From positions 65,195,431-65,259,430 of the forward strand of contig CM053146.1 of the NCBI GenBank assembly GCA_028571685.1: a DNA stretch of 64,000 nucleotides, read 5' to 3'. The DNA comes from Heterohyrax brucei (Eukaryota; Chordata; Mammalia; Hyracoidea; Procaviidae). Below, in pieces: positions 26,315-39,709 of this stretch (positions are counted from its first letter, which is position 1; the number at the start of each line of letters is the position of its first letter). A program made the translations under genes and the position numbers. A model generated the notes under the pieces. The model was given only the letters and a program-made list of their open reading frames with translations. It searched no databases and was not told the DNA's origin.

Positions 26315-27010
26315 ATAAATGTTCACTGAAGAAACTCTAGATTTTGCATAAAAGTGTAAAGAAAAATAAATGAATTTTAATGACTGCAAAATGTACCATA
26401 GTTTATTTGATCATTACTGCTGAAAATTTTATTTCTAAAATCTTTATGTAAGTAAGTAATAGAGTCATCCCTCTGCATATATTTTAAAAACTATTTTATA
26501 TTTTTCCTTAGACATATTCTTAATGGAGAATTGCTGAGTTACCTTTTGATTCATATTAACAAAATTTCTTTCCAAAATTTGTATTTGTTTCCATTTCTGA
26601 TATTAGTGTGTAAGACATTATTGAAAAAGAAAAACCACCTGTTGATTAGTGAAAAATCGCAACTTAGTTTTATTTTTGAGTTGCATTGCATTTTATTACT
26701 ACGAAGGTTGAGCCATTGTCTGTATGCTTAATGACATTTTGTATTTCTTCTTTTGTCAGTTGCCAACTTGTATCTTTTTCTCATTGTCTTATGAGGGTAT
26801 TTTCTAATTTAATTTAAAGAACTCTATCTCAAGAATGTACATTATTTCTCTTTGTCATTTTTCTTTTAATTTTTTATGATGTTTTTGGATATATACCTTA
26901 ACATTTTTTTTACATAGACAAATCTTTCCCACAGTCAATTATGAGATGTATTTTAAAGAATGAAATGAGGATGACATCTAATTTTTTTTCAAATAGTTAA
27001 CCTGTTAAGT
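26315..27010 (-). mobile_element. old L1 3' region
   Basis: T-rich plus strand with gtaccatagtttatttgatc, gagaattgctgagttacct, gaaggttgagccattgtctg and aacttgtatctttttctcat. This is the reverse complement of the end of ORF2 and 3' region of an old L1. Confidence 0.65.
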
Positions 27011-27069
27011 GAGTAATTTAGCACTCATTTAGCCCTAGAGTGTTTGAAATAGCTATAGGCGATAGGAAG

Positions 27070-27195
27070 TACACTAGATTAAAAGTAAAAAGACCGACAG
27101 CTATGTATCTTTCGGCAAGTTACCTAACCACTGAGCCTCAATGTAGACATCTGTAAAATGAGAGTTGTTCTGAAACCTGTTTCACAATACTGTTG
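27070..27195 (+). repeat. MIR SINE fragment
   Basis: ttcggcaagttacctaacca, ctgagcctcaatgtagacat, ctgtaaaatgagagttg. Confidence 0.6.
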
Positions 27196-27199
27196 GATG

Positions 27200-28265
27200 A
27201 AAAGGATGAAACTCGGGGGATACCAGTATTCCTGGGACTTCACTACTCTTGGAAAAGGTTTACTTTTTCAAAAGAAAGCTATTGGTTCACAATAGACCAA
27301 AATGACATTTAAGCAATTTTTACATCCAAAGGACTAGTGGTCCTATCTTTTTGTAATAAATTTTCATCTTTGTTTGATTTGAATTATTTGCTATATAGCT
27401 CTTACTAGAACTCTATGCTTTTTAAAGCAGAACAAAATTTGAACTCATTAAACAGATTCACGTGATGGGAGACCACGCAGCTAAAACTACATAGAATATG
27501 GGAGCTGGCCACTCCAAGCATTGTTGAGTGGAGATTGCCCAGTTCTTGTCCAAATTCTTTTTCTAACAAAGATCAGATCAGTTGAAGGGAGTAAGTATTT
27601 ATCATCAAATGACCTGATTCTGGGTCCCTAGACAATAATAATTTGCATTTAAAATGTAGCACAAGTTATGAAACACACTACAGAGAAGAACTACTTAATT
27701 TTTAGTCAAAATTTTAAATAAATATTCATAAACAAAATCTCTGAGGATATATACCAAAATACTAACATTGTCTTTTCTGAGAGGCATTATAAATAATTAT
27801 CATTTTCTTGTTTTTATTGATCTGTATTTTTACACAGGCTTGTGGTACATTGGCAATAAGAAACTGCATATAGTGTACCCATCTGTGTTCACGCATGTGT
27901 TCGTGCTGTAAATCCTACATGAAGCATTTCAGGGTTTAGTCTCCTCTTTTTGAAAAACTACAATGTATTTCTCACTGTTGGTATCAGATTTAAAAAACAA
28001 CACACAACATACACGGAATGATGTTCCAAAAATGTTAAAATGATGGAGTTACAAACTTTAACTGTGTGCTCTTGAATGTTTAAAAATGCACAAATCATCT
28101 ACAAACATTCAAATAGGGGAACCATGATATTTGTTGCTATATTTCAGACAATAGTATAAAGGAAACCTCTTTCAAAAAAGTAAACCACTTGTCATTCATA
28201 CATGATTCAGTGACTCTCCATCCAGTAAAGACAAGGATAAAACTGTTGCAAAAAAGCATTAGAAA
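27200..28265. other. non-genic stretch
   Basis: AT-rich intron 4 sequence; nothing assigned. Confidence 0.45.
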
Positions 28266-28276
28266 TTAGATTAAAA

Positions 28277-30533
28277 CAGCTGGCTTTTAAAGTGTGGTCC
28301 AGAGATCCTGTAGGATCACTGAGACCTTTGCACAGCATCTGCAAGGTCAAAACTATTTTGATAGTAATACTAAGATGTTGTTTGCCTTTTCCATTGCACT
28401 GGCATTGGCACTGATGAAGCAAAAGCATATAAACTGCTGGTACTTTAGCACAAATACAGAATAATACCCGACTGTAGTCATCAGTCCTCTTATTCATTAC
28501 CATGAAGCACTGTAATAAAAATAAATGCCTTGATGAAGTAAAAGTTATTATTTTATTAAGTCTGAACACTTGAACACGTTTAAAAAAATATTCTGCGTGA
28601 CAACATGGGAAATATGTGTAATGCATCTCTACTGCACACCGAAGCACAATGTTTATAGAGGAAAACAGCTGTGCAATCATTTAAGCTGAAGGCTTACCTA
28701 TTTATTATTATGCATATATATATACATATATTCTTATGGAAGTCCATTTTTACTTGAAAGAACAATTGCCAGCTTAATCATCATTCCAACCTGAGTATTT
28801 GGCAGATAAATGTTTTTAAAAACTGAACCAAATGGACCTATCACTTCAAGGAAAACATCTGTCAGCATGTTTTTCCAATGTCAAAATTCAAGGAAACAAT
28901 AGAAAATTAGAATTTTGGAAAACTTTCATCTGCCATTCATGAGATTAACAGCTTCCCTACACTTAACAACTTTTCTCACGAGATTGTGACTTTTTGATAC
29001 TTATCATGTGTTGTGGAAGATCTGCATAACTCAGTGAACCAGTATTGTCCAAATGACTAATGTATTGTGTTATGAAGTCACAGATGAGTAAAAGAGTCAT
29101 CCAAGTAAAAGACAGATCACTGTATTTTAATGGAACAGAATATGAAAGTTTCCTTAATATGGTTTCAGATTCCACATTATAGCTATCCTCATCTTGTGTT
29201 GGTATAGTGTCCAAGAAGAATGTCTACAGTTATCTGAAAAAGCTATTAAATGTGCTTTTCTGTTCCAGCTACATACCTATGTGAAGTCTGATTTTCATCA
29301 GGGAATTCAACCAGAACAAAATATTGCAACAGATTAAACCCAGAAGAGATATGAGAATCCAACTGCCTTCTTTTCAACCAAAAGTTTTAAGGGATGTAGA
29401 AGAAAACTGTAAAATAATGCCACTTTTCCTGTTAATCTTTGTTTTGGAAAATATACTTTTTAAAAAAAGTGTTATTCTAGTAATAGTATGCTGAACAAAT
29501 AATCCAAAAAACTAGATTATATGAAGAACAGGCATCAGTTTTGGAGGAGGACTCATTAACAACCTGTGCTATGCAGACGACACTACCTTACTTGCTGAAA
29601 ATGAAGAAGATTCGAGACACTTACTGATGAAGATCAAGGACCACAGCCTTCGTATGGATTGCATCTCAACATTAGGAAAACAAAAATCCTCACAACTGGA
29701 CCAGTAAGCAACATTGTCACAAATGGAGAAAGGATTGAGGTTGTCAAAGATTTTATTTTACTTGGGTCCACAATCAATGCCTTCAGAAGCAGCAGTCAAG
29801 AAATCAAAAGATGCATTCATTGCATTGGGAAAATCTGCTGCAAAGGGCCTCTTTGAAGTATTGAAAAATAAAGATGTCACCTTGAAGACTAAAATGTGCC
29901 TGACCCAAATCATGGTAATTTCCATCTCATCACACACATGCAAAAGCTGGACTATGAACAAAGAAGACAAGAAGAACTGATGCCTTTGACTTGTGCTGCT
30001 GGAGAAGAACGTTGAATGTACGACGGACCACCAAAAGAACCAACAGATCTGTTCTGGAAGCAGTACAACCAGAACGTTCCTTGGAAGCAAAGATGGCAAG
30101 ACTTTGTCTTACATACTTTGGACATGTTGTCAGGAAAGAGTCCCTGGAAAAGGACATCATGAGCCGTAGAGTGGAGGGTCAGCGAAAAAGAGGAAGACCC
30201 TCGACGGATAGACACAGTGGCTGCAACAATGGGCTTAAGCATGAAAACAATTGTGGACATGACACAAGACCTGGCAGTATTTCGTTCTGTTGTTCATAAG
30301 GTTGCTGTGAGCAGGAACTGACTCGACGGCACCTTACAACAACAGTAATATATAATTGGTTTCTTATGGCAACTGCTAAATGAATCAATATATGTGTTGA
30401 AATTTTCTCAGTTTTAATTTCTTATATGGTAAACATCAATAGATAAAATCTATATAAACTGAAGCTCTGTGGAGTCTTAATAGTTTTTGAGACAATAAAG
30501 AAGTCCTGAGGTTGAAGAATTTGGGAGCTACTA
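28277..30533 (+). mobile_element. autonomous-type hAT transposon (ZBED/SCAND3-like transposase), decayed, split by RTE
   Basis: Perfect 8-bp flanking repeats GATTAAAA (28269-28276 and 30534-30541) bound the element, the duplication size diagnostic of hAT transposons. The ends cagctggcttttaaagtgtgg and gaatttgggagctacta are degraded inverted repeats. Between them, with many stops and frameshifts, the plus strand encodes pieces of a ZBED/SCAND3-like transposase. Examples are FYLKEQLP, LSLQGKHLSACFSNVKI, RKLEFWKTFICH, EYESFLNMVSDSTL and RRDMRIQLPSF near 29340. The N-terminal BED finger is absent or unrecognisable. An RTE (29486-30343) interrupts the 3' noncoding part, and the hAT resumes at 30351. 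It sits in ITGB6 intron 4 in antisense orientation. Confidence 0.85.
29486..30343 (+). mobile_element. RTE LINE, 5' truncated, nested in hAT
   Basis: Starts gtatgctgaacaaataatcc and runs through CYADDTTLLAENEEDSRHLL (about 29565-29625), HLNIRKTKILTTGPVSNIV, then the C-terminal TTKRTNRSVLEAVQPERSL and SLEKDIMSRRVEGQRKRGRP. It ends at gacggcaccttacaacaac. A 7-bp direct repeat AGTAATA (29479-29485 and 30344-30350) is a plausible target duplication. The catalytic YADD is intact here, although the ORF is broken elsewhere; this is one of the younger RTE copies. Confidence 0.87.
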
Positions 30534-30651
30534 GATTAAAACAATGAATTAAATTAATCACTGTAGACGAGAGGAAGAAAATTACTATTTATTTTGAATG
30601 CCTGTTAGGTTCTAAGCTCATCTAATAATAATTTAATTCTAATGATTGCTC

Positions 30652-30853
30652 TGTTGTTGTGTGCCATTGAGTCAATTCAAAACTCATAGTGACCTTATAG
30701 AATAGAATAGCCCCATAAAGTTTCCTGGTCTGTAATCTGTATGAGAGAAAATTATCAGGTCTTTTCTTCCTTAAAGTGGCTGATGGGTTCAAACTGCTGA
30801 ACTTTTGGTTAGTAGCAGAGGGTTTAACCACGCTGCCACTAGGGCTTCTCTGG
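30652..30853 (-). repeat. AfroSINE-type SINE, long subtype
   Basis: gtgccattgagtcaattcaa ... extra block gtctgtaatctgtatgagag ... ccacgctgccactagggctt. Confidence 0.85.
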
Positions 30854-31355
30854 TTACCTACAGAGTGCATATTATTGTCTTCCTACATAGGTGAAGAGAC
30901 CAAGCTCAAAGAAAACAACTTGACTTTCCAAGGTTATGATTTAAACCCAGGTCTGAAAAACCTGACATTCTTTCCTCTGACTTCTCATTGCCTGTTGACT
31001 TATGGTTTCAACACTAGCTGTAATTATAAGATTTGAATTTATCACAGGTTGACTTTATGTGTTTGATGCTTGGTTCTTAGTGTGTACGTGTTTCTGTGTG
31101 TGGTGGGAGAGGTGGTATCTAGACAGAGAACCAGGAAAAATTAGAAATGAGATGAAAGAGGGAAAAATATGTTGCAGTAATAAAGAATTTGTCATTTATA
31201 ACCTTAACTAACAGTAAAATTTGCTGAGAAGAATAAAAGAAACACCTTTGGCAAATAAAAAAGTACTGATCATTTCTAGAGATGAAATGAATGATCCCCC
31301 ATTCACCACACCTTGTACATCACTCCAGTCTCCTCTGAACCTTGCTCTACTGCTG

Positions 31356-31531
31356 TTGATAAAAAACAAAACCAAACTCATTGCCACAGAGTTAATTCTC
31401 ACCAATAGCAGCCATATATAGGACAGAGCAGAACTGCCTCAATAGGCTTCCAAGGAGCACCTGGCAGATTCCAGATGCCAACCTTTTGTTTAGCAGCTGT
31501 AACACACAACCACTACACCACCAGGGTTTCC
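31356..31531 (-). repeat. AfroSINE-type SINE
   Basis: ctcattgccacagagttaat to accactacaccaccagggtt. Confidence 0.9.
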
Positions 31532-31544
31532 GTTGTTGTTAACA

Positions 31545-31708
31545 GTAAACCAAACCCGCTGATGTCGAGTCGATTCCAACTCATAGCAATCCTATAGGAC
31601 AGAGTAGAACAGTTCCATGGATTTTCCAAGGTCCGCCTTGCAGATGTGAACTGCTGACCTTTTGGTTAGCAGACATACCACTTAACCACTACATCACCCA
31701 GGTTTCCA
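31545..31708 (-). repeat. AfroSINE-type SINE
   Basis: ccgctgatgtcgagtcgatt to accactacatcacccaggtt. Tandem with the previous copy, same strand, 13 bases apart. Confidence 0.9.
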
Positions 31709-31724
31709 CTGTTGTTGATAGTAG

Positions 31725-31935
31725 CTACTGTATATTTAGAGCTTTTCATGAACAGCCCCAGTGCCAAATGCATCCCCCCATTATTTCATCCAATCCTTAC
31801 AATCACACTGTGTGATCAGTATTGTTACCCGCAACTTACAAATGTAGAAACTAAAGCTTGAAGAGGTGAAATGATTCACTTAAGGTCACATTACAAATGA
31901 ATAGATGAGTCAGCACCCAAATCCTCTGCTCTTAG
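31725..31935 (-). repeat. MIR-family SINE
   Basis: ttacccgcaacttacaaatg, aagcttgaagaggtgaaatg, cttaaggtcacattacaaat is the reverse complement of MIR. Confidence 0.65.
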
Positions 31936-31939
31936 CTAT

Positions 31940-32755
31940 CATGTTCCATCTTGTGCCTACTCCCTCAAAGGACTTCATCCCCTTAAAGAATGTAATTTCC
32001 TTCTGGAAAATCCCTTGCCTAGCACAATACGGAGCTTAGTAACTGTTTATCGAATGAGTGCAAAAAATGAATGCATAAATGAAACAGCTAAATCAAGAGC
32101 CCAGCTGTGATCATTTTCTAGAAATGTGATTTCTAGAATCGCTCATCAAGGTGTTGGGTTGTCAGTCTAGCTGAACCATCCAACTTGCTAATCTAAATTG
32201 TTTTCTCTAGTGATACTCCATATCCATTGTTTTCCATGGTCTTGATTGTACTTCATGTTGCTTTATCTCATCTGGCCTGTGACAGGAGAAATGGTCTTAA
32301 ACACATCTGTAATCCTAGACCGGATTGCCCTAAGAGACCTTCTACTGCAGATTGTTGTGGGAAAGTGTATCAATGAACTAAATACAAATCTAACGTAGAT
32401 ACAATACTTTCTGGTTAAAACAAAAAAGTCCAGCACACTTCAATTACTTTTATATTAAATAGGAGTTCATTAGCACAAACATTATTTCCATTTTAGAAGT
32501 GACTCAACAGTTGATAGTAATAATCATACTTTACTATTATCTAGTATTTTTGAGAGCACAAACCATTATGACTATTTCTAGAAATCTGTTTCTTCCTTCT
32601 GATATAGTGATAGTATTTTGATTTTATTCGAGGTAGCAATGTAGCTTTCTTGCAGCAACTGTGGCTATGTAACTAAGTTCTGGCCAATGACATGCAAGTA
32701 TAAGGTGTTGGATAAAATTTCTGGCAAAGCTCTTTAAAGTGAGGAAATAAAATTC
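31940..32755. other. non-genic stretch
   Basis: Nothing assigned. Confidence 0.4.
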
Positions 32756-32759
32756 AATA

Positions 32760-35058
32760 TGCATTTACAAATAAAATCTTGCCAAACTAAAAACAGAAGA
32801 AAGCTTTTCTTTTTTTGATGAAGAGAATCAAAAAATCTATAGCTAATGTCGTACTTAATAATGAAACATTAAAACTTTTTCACTAAAGTCATGAATAAGA
32901 CAAGATTATCTTATCTCACCTCCTCTATTTAAAATTGTACTAGAGATTGTAGTCAGTGTAATAAGGCTATAGAGAAAGGAGAGGCATAGATACTCGAGAA
33001 GTTATTACTAAGAGATGACATGATTGTGTACACAGAAAATTCTAAGAAATCTACCAAAGATAGATTAGAACTAATAAAACTTAGCATGGTTTGCAGGATA
33101 AAAAGTCAATATACAGCATCAATTGTATTTCTACATGTTACCAACAAACAACTGAAAGTGGAATTTTAAAAAACATCATTTACAATAGCATCAAAAACTC
33201 AAATATGTAAGAATAAATCCAACAAAAGATATCTAGGATCTAGCTCCTAAAAACAACAAAACATTACTGAATGCGATCAAACAAGATCTCAATCAATTGA
33301 AATGTCTAGCATGTTCCATTACTGGAAGATTCAATATTTTTAAGATGCTCATTCTTCCTACATTGACCAATGGTCTCAACACAATCTAACACAAATCTCA
33401 GCATACACTTTTTTAAAGAAAGTGACAAGCTGACTAAAATTTATATGAAAATGCAAAGGATCTAGAATAGTTAAAAACAATACGAACAAAAGGCAATAAC
33501 CAAAACAAGAAGTTGAAGGACTTATACTCTCTGATATTAAGACTTTTTATAAAGCCATAATAAAGATAGTGAGCCACTGGTAGTTGCACAGATGTATTCA
33601 ATAGATTAGTAAGATAGAACAGGGTGCCCAGAAATCAATTCACCTGTGTGAACCAGTGTGGTCAATATCAACACAGGCATCAATGCAATTCAAACACTGG
33701 AACACTGAATGTCTTTATAGACAAAGGGATTAACCTAGATCTTTTCACCTTGTGTCAGTTATAAAAATAGTTTGCTATCATGGTTAAGCGTTTGGCTGCT
33801 ATCTGAAAGACTAATCATTCAAATCCACCAACTGCTCTACGGGAGACACAATATAGTGATCTGCTCTCATGAAGATTTCAGCCTAGGAAATTATGTGGGG
33901 CAGTTCTATGAAATTGACTTGATGGCACAGAATGGCAACCACAACAAAGGTAAAAACTTTAACTGTAAAGCTGCCTGAAGAAAACAGAAGAATCTTTGTG
34001 ATGTTGGGGTAGGCAAATATTTCTGAGCCAAATAAAAAAATACAATAACTATGTCATTGAAAATTGATCAATTGGACTTCATCAGATTAAAAATTTTTAC
34101 TTGACTAAAGACATTGATAATAAAATAGAAATACAAGCCATAGACTGGGGAAAAACATTCGCAAAACATGTATTTGACAAAGAACTGGTATCCAGAATAT
34201 ATAAAGAACTCTTGTAACAGAACATTAAAACAAACCATTTTTTTAAAAAATAGATAAAAAATTTGAGCAGATAATTCACAAAAGATGTAAGAATGAAAAA
34301 ATAAGCACACAAAAGAATGCAAGAACACTGGTCATTAGGCAAATGCAAATTAAAAAATGAGATACCACACAACAAAAAAATATATACATATACCAATGCG
34401 CACCTATTAGCCACGCAAGTGCCATCGAGTTGGATTAGAACAGCTAAAATTAAAAAGACTAACAATAACAAGTGTTAGCAAGGCTGTGGAGCAGCTGGAG
34501 CCCTCATACACTGAGGATTAAAAAAAAAAAAAACACAAAATAGTACAACCACTTTGGAAAACAATGCAGTAGTTTCTAAAAAAAAAAAATAAAATAAACG
34601 TATACAATTCAACAATTACACTACTAGATATCTATCTAAGGGAAATAAAGCTGTGTCCACACAAAAACTTATACACAAGTGGTCATAGCAGCATTTTTCA
34701 TGACAGCAAAAAATAGAAGAAACTCCAAATTTTCATCAATTTGACAATGAATAATTTTCTTAACAATGGAATTCTCTTAACATTCAACATCATAGGTTAA
34801 TCTCAAAAACAGTACGTTGCACTTTTTATGAAGTTCGATTATAGGCAAAACTAATCTGGAGTATAGAAATCCTAAAGCCATTGCTTCTGAGGAACAGGAC
34901 TGCAAAGTAGCATGAGAGCACTTCCTGAAGTGAAGAAAAAGTTATACACCTTGTTTTGAGTTGTAATTGTACTGGTGTGTTCAACTGTCAACCCTTGTTG
35001 AACTAAACAATTCTAACGTGTGCATTTTATTGTATTTAAACTATACCTCAAAAGGAGA
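32760..35058 (+). mobile_element. old L1, ORF2 RT region to 3' end, with nested SINE
   Basis: Plus-strand L1 remnant. The RT region is visible at gagatgacatgattgtgtac (the F/YADD block degraded). The connection domain and the C-terminus follow (caaaacatgtatttgacaaa, gctgtggagcagctggagcc), and the 3' UTR ends at ttttattgtatttaaactatacctcaa. Interrupted at 33768-33950 by a SINE. The coding frames are completely eroded. Confidence 0.8.
33768..33950 (+). repeat. AfroSINE-type SINE, long subtype, nested in L1
   Basis: catggttaagcgtttggctg ... ctgctctacgggagacacaa ... gaaattgacttgatggcaca. Confidence 0.75.
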
Positions 35059-35059
35059 G

Positions 35060-35570
35060 GAGGTACAGACAATGCCTGGCATGTGCCTTTTATTGATATA
35101 CCTCTTTTCCTCTTTCTTGTTGCCTGGAATAAAGAAGTGATGTTTAGCACCCCAGCAGCCTTGCTGGATCATGAGACTAAAATGCAAGGGCTATTTTCAT
35201 GGTGGAGCAGAAAGCAGAAAAATCCTGGAAATCTGATGTCTGAGATGCTATTCTACCAGCCCTAAATCACATTTCTCTGGATTTTTATTTGTGAAAGACG
35301 AAAAACAAACAAAAACTCTCTCTTGTTTAAGGCACTGTGTCAATACTTGTAACCAACACAGTTTCTAACAGTTATAGTGAGTAGCGAATTCCCTTCATGA
35401 TCAAACTATTTTTGGCTATATTAGAATCTAGTTGGGAATCATATTTGAATGTTTTACAATGATATTATAAAGTCTATTTGTCCTTTATATATATTAATGT
35501 CTTTGGTGTATAAAAATACCAAAAGCCAATATGTTTGAGAAATCATTTCATATACATTAGATACATAGTG
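35060..35570. other. non-genic stretch
   Basis: Nothing assigned. Confidence 0.4.
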
Positions 35571-35574
35571 GCTA

Positions 35575-35810
35575 AGGGCTTGGTTTGGTACCAAAGATCT
35601 TGGTACAGATTCTTGGTTAGTACGTGGTTTTAGGCAAATTAATCTTCCACTCGTTAATCATGTGGCCTTGGGCAACTTACTAAACTCTGAGAGCGTCATG
35701 TTATTTCCTGAGTATAAGAATAACAAAACTTGCTTTAACTTGCTGTTGTTATGAAGATTGAATGAGGTCATGGACACGCACAGAGTCTGGCACAGGGCAA
35801 ATGGTAGTTT
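35575..35810 (+). repeat. MIR SINE
   Basis: catgtggccttgggcaactt, ttatgaagattgaatgaggt, agagtctggcacagggcaaa. Confidence 0.75.
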
Positions 35811-36029
35811 TTTAAAAATATGCAATTGACTACACAGGTAAATCATCATCAAGCAATTTGACTTGGATGATCACCTGGATAATACTTAATTTTATAGGTG
35901 ACAAGTATGCTACCATCCATCCAAAGAGGCTTGCATGTTGCTATGACATTGAATAGGTTTCAGCAGAGATTCTAGACTATGGACTAGGAAGAAAGGCCTG
36001 GGGATACACTTCTAAAAAATCAGCCAGTG

Positions 36030-36118
36030 ACAGCTCGACAGGTCATAATAGTTCAGTCCCATTGAACACGTGGTTGCTATGAGTTGGAAGCCAACTCAAC
36101 AACAGCCAAGACCAACAA
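36030..36118 (+). mobile_element. short RTE 3' end
   Basis: acgtggttgctatgagttgg, then caactcaacaacagccaag, resembles the last bases of the RTE 3' end. Confidence 0.5.
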
Positions 36119-36668
36119 CAAGAAGCACGTTGTAACAGAGCGATTGCTTAAGTTCCTAATGAAGGCTGCAACGGCCTTCTCACACACTAGGAAAAATCCA
36201 CTTTTCGCAAACATGTTAAAGGACACTGCAAAAAAAAATTAAGATTTCGGCAGCAATCACTGCAGTGCAGAAAGATACTCTAAGGAAGTATAAGTCCCAG
36301 CTAAACAACCTCTGAATGCGGTGGTCACTGTGAATAGAGTCTCAGAGGGCCGCGGATGGGCACGCGGTAGAGTGTGCAGCAAAGGACTCGGTCCCTTGTC
36401 TGCAGAATACATAGCCAAGAGTACTGCATTCTGACCTATACTGGGCATCAGATGCTGTAGATGCTCCAAACACCCGAGGCTAGAATCATGTAGTTAAAAT
36501 GACATCACCTTGTCTCCAAACAACCCAGGCAAACGAGAGAGCGTCTGAGAGCCAACCAGACTGGAGAGAAGCGCCCGGAAATTTGCAAGCTTCCAGCAAG
36601 CACAGTTGAGCGGGGAGCTATCGCTCCAGAGTATCAGTACACAAAGATGCCAAAGAATTATTTACTTA

Positions 36669-37545
<877 letters not shown>

Positions 37546-37750
37546 CTGGTCTTAATTTAAGATTCAGGCTCTGAGGTGCAATCTGAACAATGTTGGAACT
37601 ATTCTTCTGTCTGCCGACACTGAGAGGCTTGTTCTTAAGTATTTCTACTTGAGAAATGGGATTCTCCACGAAGGTTAATTGACATCCCTTAGCTAAAAGA
37701 TTTGCTGGGGTATCACACCTTTCACCAGCTCCAGATGGTTGCGTAAAATT
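37546..37750 (-). CDS. ITGB6: ITGB6 coding exon 3 (PSI end, hybrid-domain start)
   Basis: Encodes residues 48-115 and the first base of glycine 116. It begins [15 protein letters not shown] and ends [11 protein letters not shown]. The exon has no internal methionine, so an ATG-based open reading frame scan misses it. It completes the PSI domain (remaining cysteines in GERCDTP and KGCQL) and enters the hybrid domain. N-linked glycosylation sequons are visible at residue 48 (NFT) and residue 97 (NSS). The acceptor is an AG at 37752-37751 and the donor is CCAG|GTATG after 37546, giving phase 1. There is no frameshift or stop. Compared with my recollection of human beta-6 the differences are scattered conservative substitutions. 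Confidence 0.96.
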
Positions 37751-38599
37751 CTAAAAGAGAAAAGAACAACACGGGAGAGAGAAAAGATAAATTTGCATTT
37801 CTTAATAACAGTAACTGACTTTTTAGTGAGGCGTCTTGCCATACCCAGTGTAACATATTCTCACTTGCCCCATAATGATTGGGTGTCTAGAGTTAAGTTA
37901 TAGCAGAATAACCAGAGAATTTTGCCAGTAAACTTCAGAGTAAAACTAAAGTCCCCTTTTAATTATATCCAACGGAACCCATATTAACAGTTTTCTTTCA
38001 AAAAAAAAAAAATTTTGCCCACTTCTCTGAAGTTTCTCCTGTGTCGGGGACCAGAACTCTGAAATAGTTGGATTTGTAGAGTAGACACCATCTGTGAGCT
38101 GATCTGTCTGGGACAACCCTTAGGTTCACGAACTTGTAAGAAAGTGTGTCAATCCAAATCCAGTGATAAAGACACAGAATTCCTACCAGATAAAGCCTTT
38201 TCTGTGGCTTTCTAAAAGACAGGGATTTTAGGTGCTCTGTATCAGTCTTCATCAGATGATGCATTCATTACTGTTATGGCATTATGTCACTACGGTTGAC
38301 CTCTTGGGGACTTTAAAGTCAGGGCCTGAACTGTTTTCACTTCAATGTATTTTAGAACTTCTTTCAAATTTTGGAGTCATGAAGGAGAAATAAAAGGCAA
38401 GGTGGATTAGAAGACTACTTTTTGCATATAACCAGGATTTTCTAAATTCCCATCAAGCCGTCCTGGATAGCAGGAAGTAGGAAGCTTACAGCAGAGAGAA
38501 GATCAGACCAAACTAGCCGTGTAAATCCTGTAATGCCAAGAACAAAGAGGTAGACTTAGGGAAAACTATCTGTCGTACCTGACAGCCACAGCTGCCCTA

Positions 38600-38778
38600 G
38601 AGCTGACCAAACAAACCAAACCCATGGCCATCAAGTCAATTCCAACTTGTAGTAATCATATAGGAGAAAGTAGAACTTCCCCATTGAGTTTCCAAGAAGC
38701 AGCAGCTGGTAGATTTGAACTGTTGACCTCTTGGTTAGCAGCTGTAGCATTTAACTATTATACCATCAGAGTTTTCAG
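38600..38778 (-). repeat. AfroSINE-type SINE
   Basis: aacccatggccatcaagtca to taactattataccatcagag. Confidence 0.88.
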
Positions 38779-38934
38779 GGCTGACAAGGCTCAAGATAAA
38801 CTCAAACTTGAGGCCTATTGACTCGCAGCTGAAGAGAAAGCTAACGAATGCATGTATTGTTTCTTTGTTGGGTTTAGAATCCTAAGCCACACCCACCATT
38901 TTCACCAACTCAGAAAGTCATATTTTTTCTGAAA

Positions 38935-39285
38935 TTAATTTTTAAAATTTTATTTATCTTTGCTGCTAATGTTGAGGAAATGCACAGCAAAACATATGCC
39001 AATTCAAGTTTTTACATTTACAGTTCAGTGACATTGATTATGTTCTGTGAGTTGTGCAAAACATTCTCACCCTCGTTTTCTGAGTTGTTGCTCCCTAAGT
39101 AACATAAACGCGCTTGGCACTAAGGTTCTTATCTAATCTTTCTGGTTGCTGTTGTTAGTTTGATCCCATGTAGATGGTTCTTAAAAGAGCATGCCGCTCA
39201 AGGCAGACATTTTTTTACTAGGTAACCTACACTGTTGTTTGGTTTTAAGAACTGAAATAAGTTTGGAGAATATAATTTGTTATCT
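38935..39285 (-). mobile_element. L1 3' UTR fragment
   Basis: ttgaggaaatgcacagcaaa, gttctgtgagttgtgcaaaa, tcttaaaagagcatgccgct and ctacactgttgtttggtttt fit the 3' UTR of an elephant-type L1 on the minus strand. Confidence 0.5.
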
Positions 39286-39309
39286 TTAAGTTAGGTCTGT
39301 GCGTATCTG

Positions 39310-39700
39310 AGGCTCCAGTACGGAAGGCTGAAGAACTGACGTCTTTAAGTGGTGGTGTTGGCAGGGAATGCTGAATAGACCATGGACTCTCAGAAGAATG
39401 AACAGATCTACCTCGGAAGAAGTAAATTTACAGCCAGAATGCTCCTCCGAAGCAGGGATGGCAAGATTTTGTCTCATATCCTCTGGACATGTTATGAGGA
39501 GGGATCAGTCGCTGGAGATTGACATTACGCTTCGTAAGGCAGAGGGTCAGGGCAAGAAAGAGCCCTAATGAGATGGACTGACACAGCAGCTACGACAGTA
39601 GTCTCAAACAGCCACGATTGTGAGAAGGGACTGTGACCAGACAGTGTCCCTTCTCTTTTGTACATGGGTTTCCATGAGTTGAAGGTACTGAACAACAACA
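39310..39700 (+). mobile_element. RTE LINE 3' end
   Basis: Frames give RRMNRSTSEEVNLQPECSSE then AGMARFCLISSGHVMRRDQS, the RTE C-terminal block; it ends near tgaacaacaacaggc. It lies in ITGB6 intron 2, antisense to the gene. Confidence 0.85.
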
Positions 39701-39709
39701 GGCTGGGTG

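Noticed and set aside
28207..28680. 157-codon minus-strand open frame
   Set aside because: It is antisense to the hAT transposase relic, whose plus-strand residues match a transposase family; the minus frame has no family features.
29758..30160. Long minus-strand open frames opposite the RTE at 29.5-30.3 kb
   Set aside because: They are antisense shadows of the RTE ORF C-terminus, and similar ghosts occur opposite the RTE at 8.4 kb.
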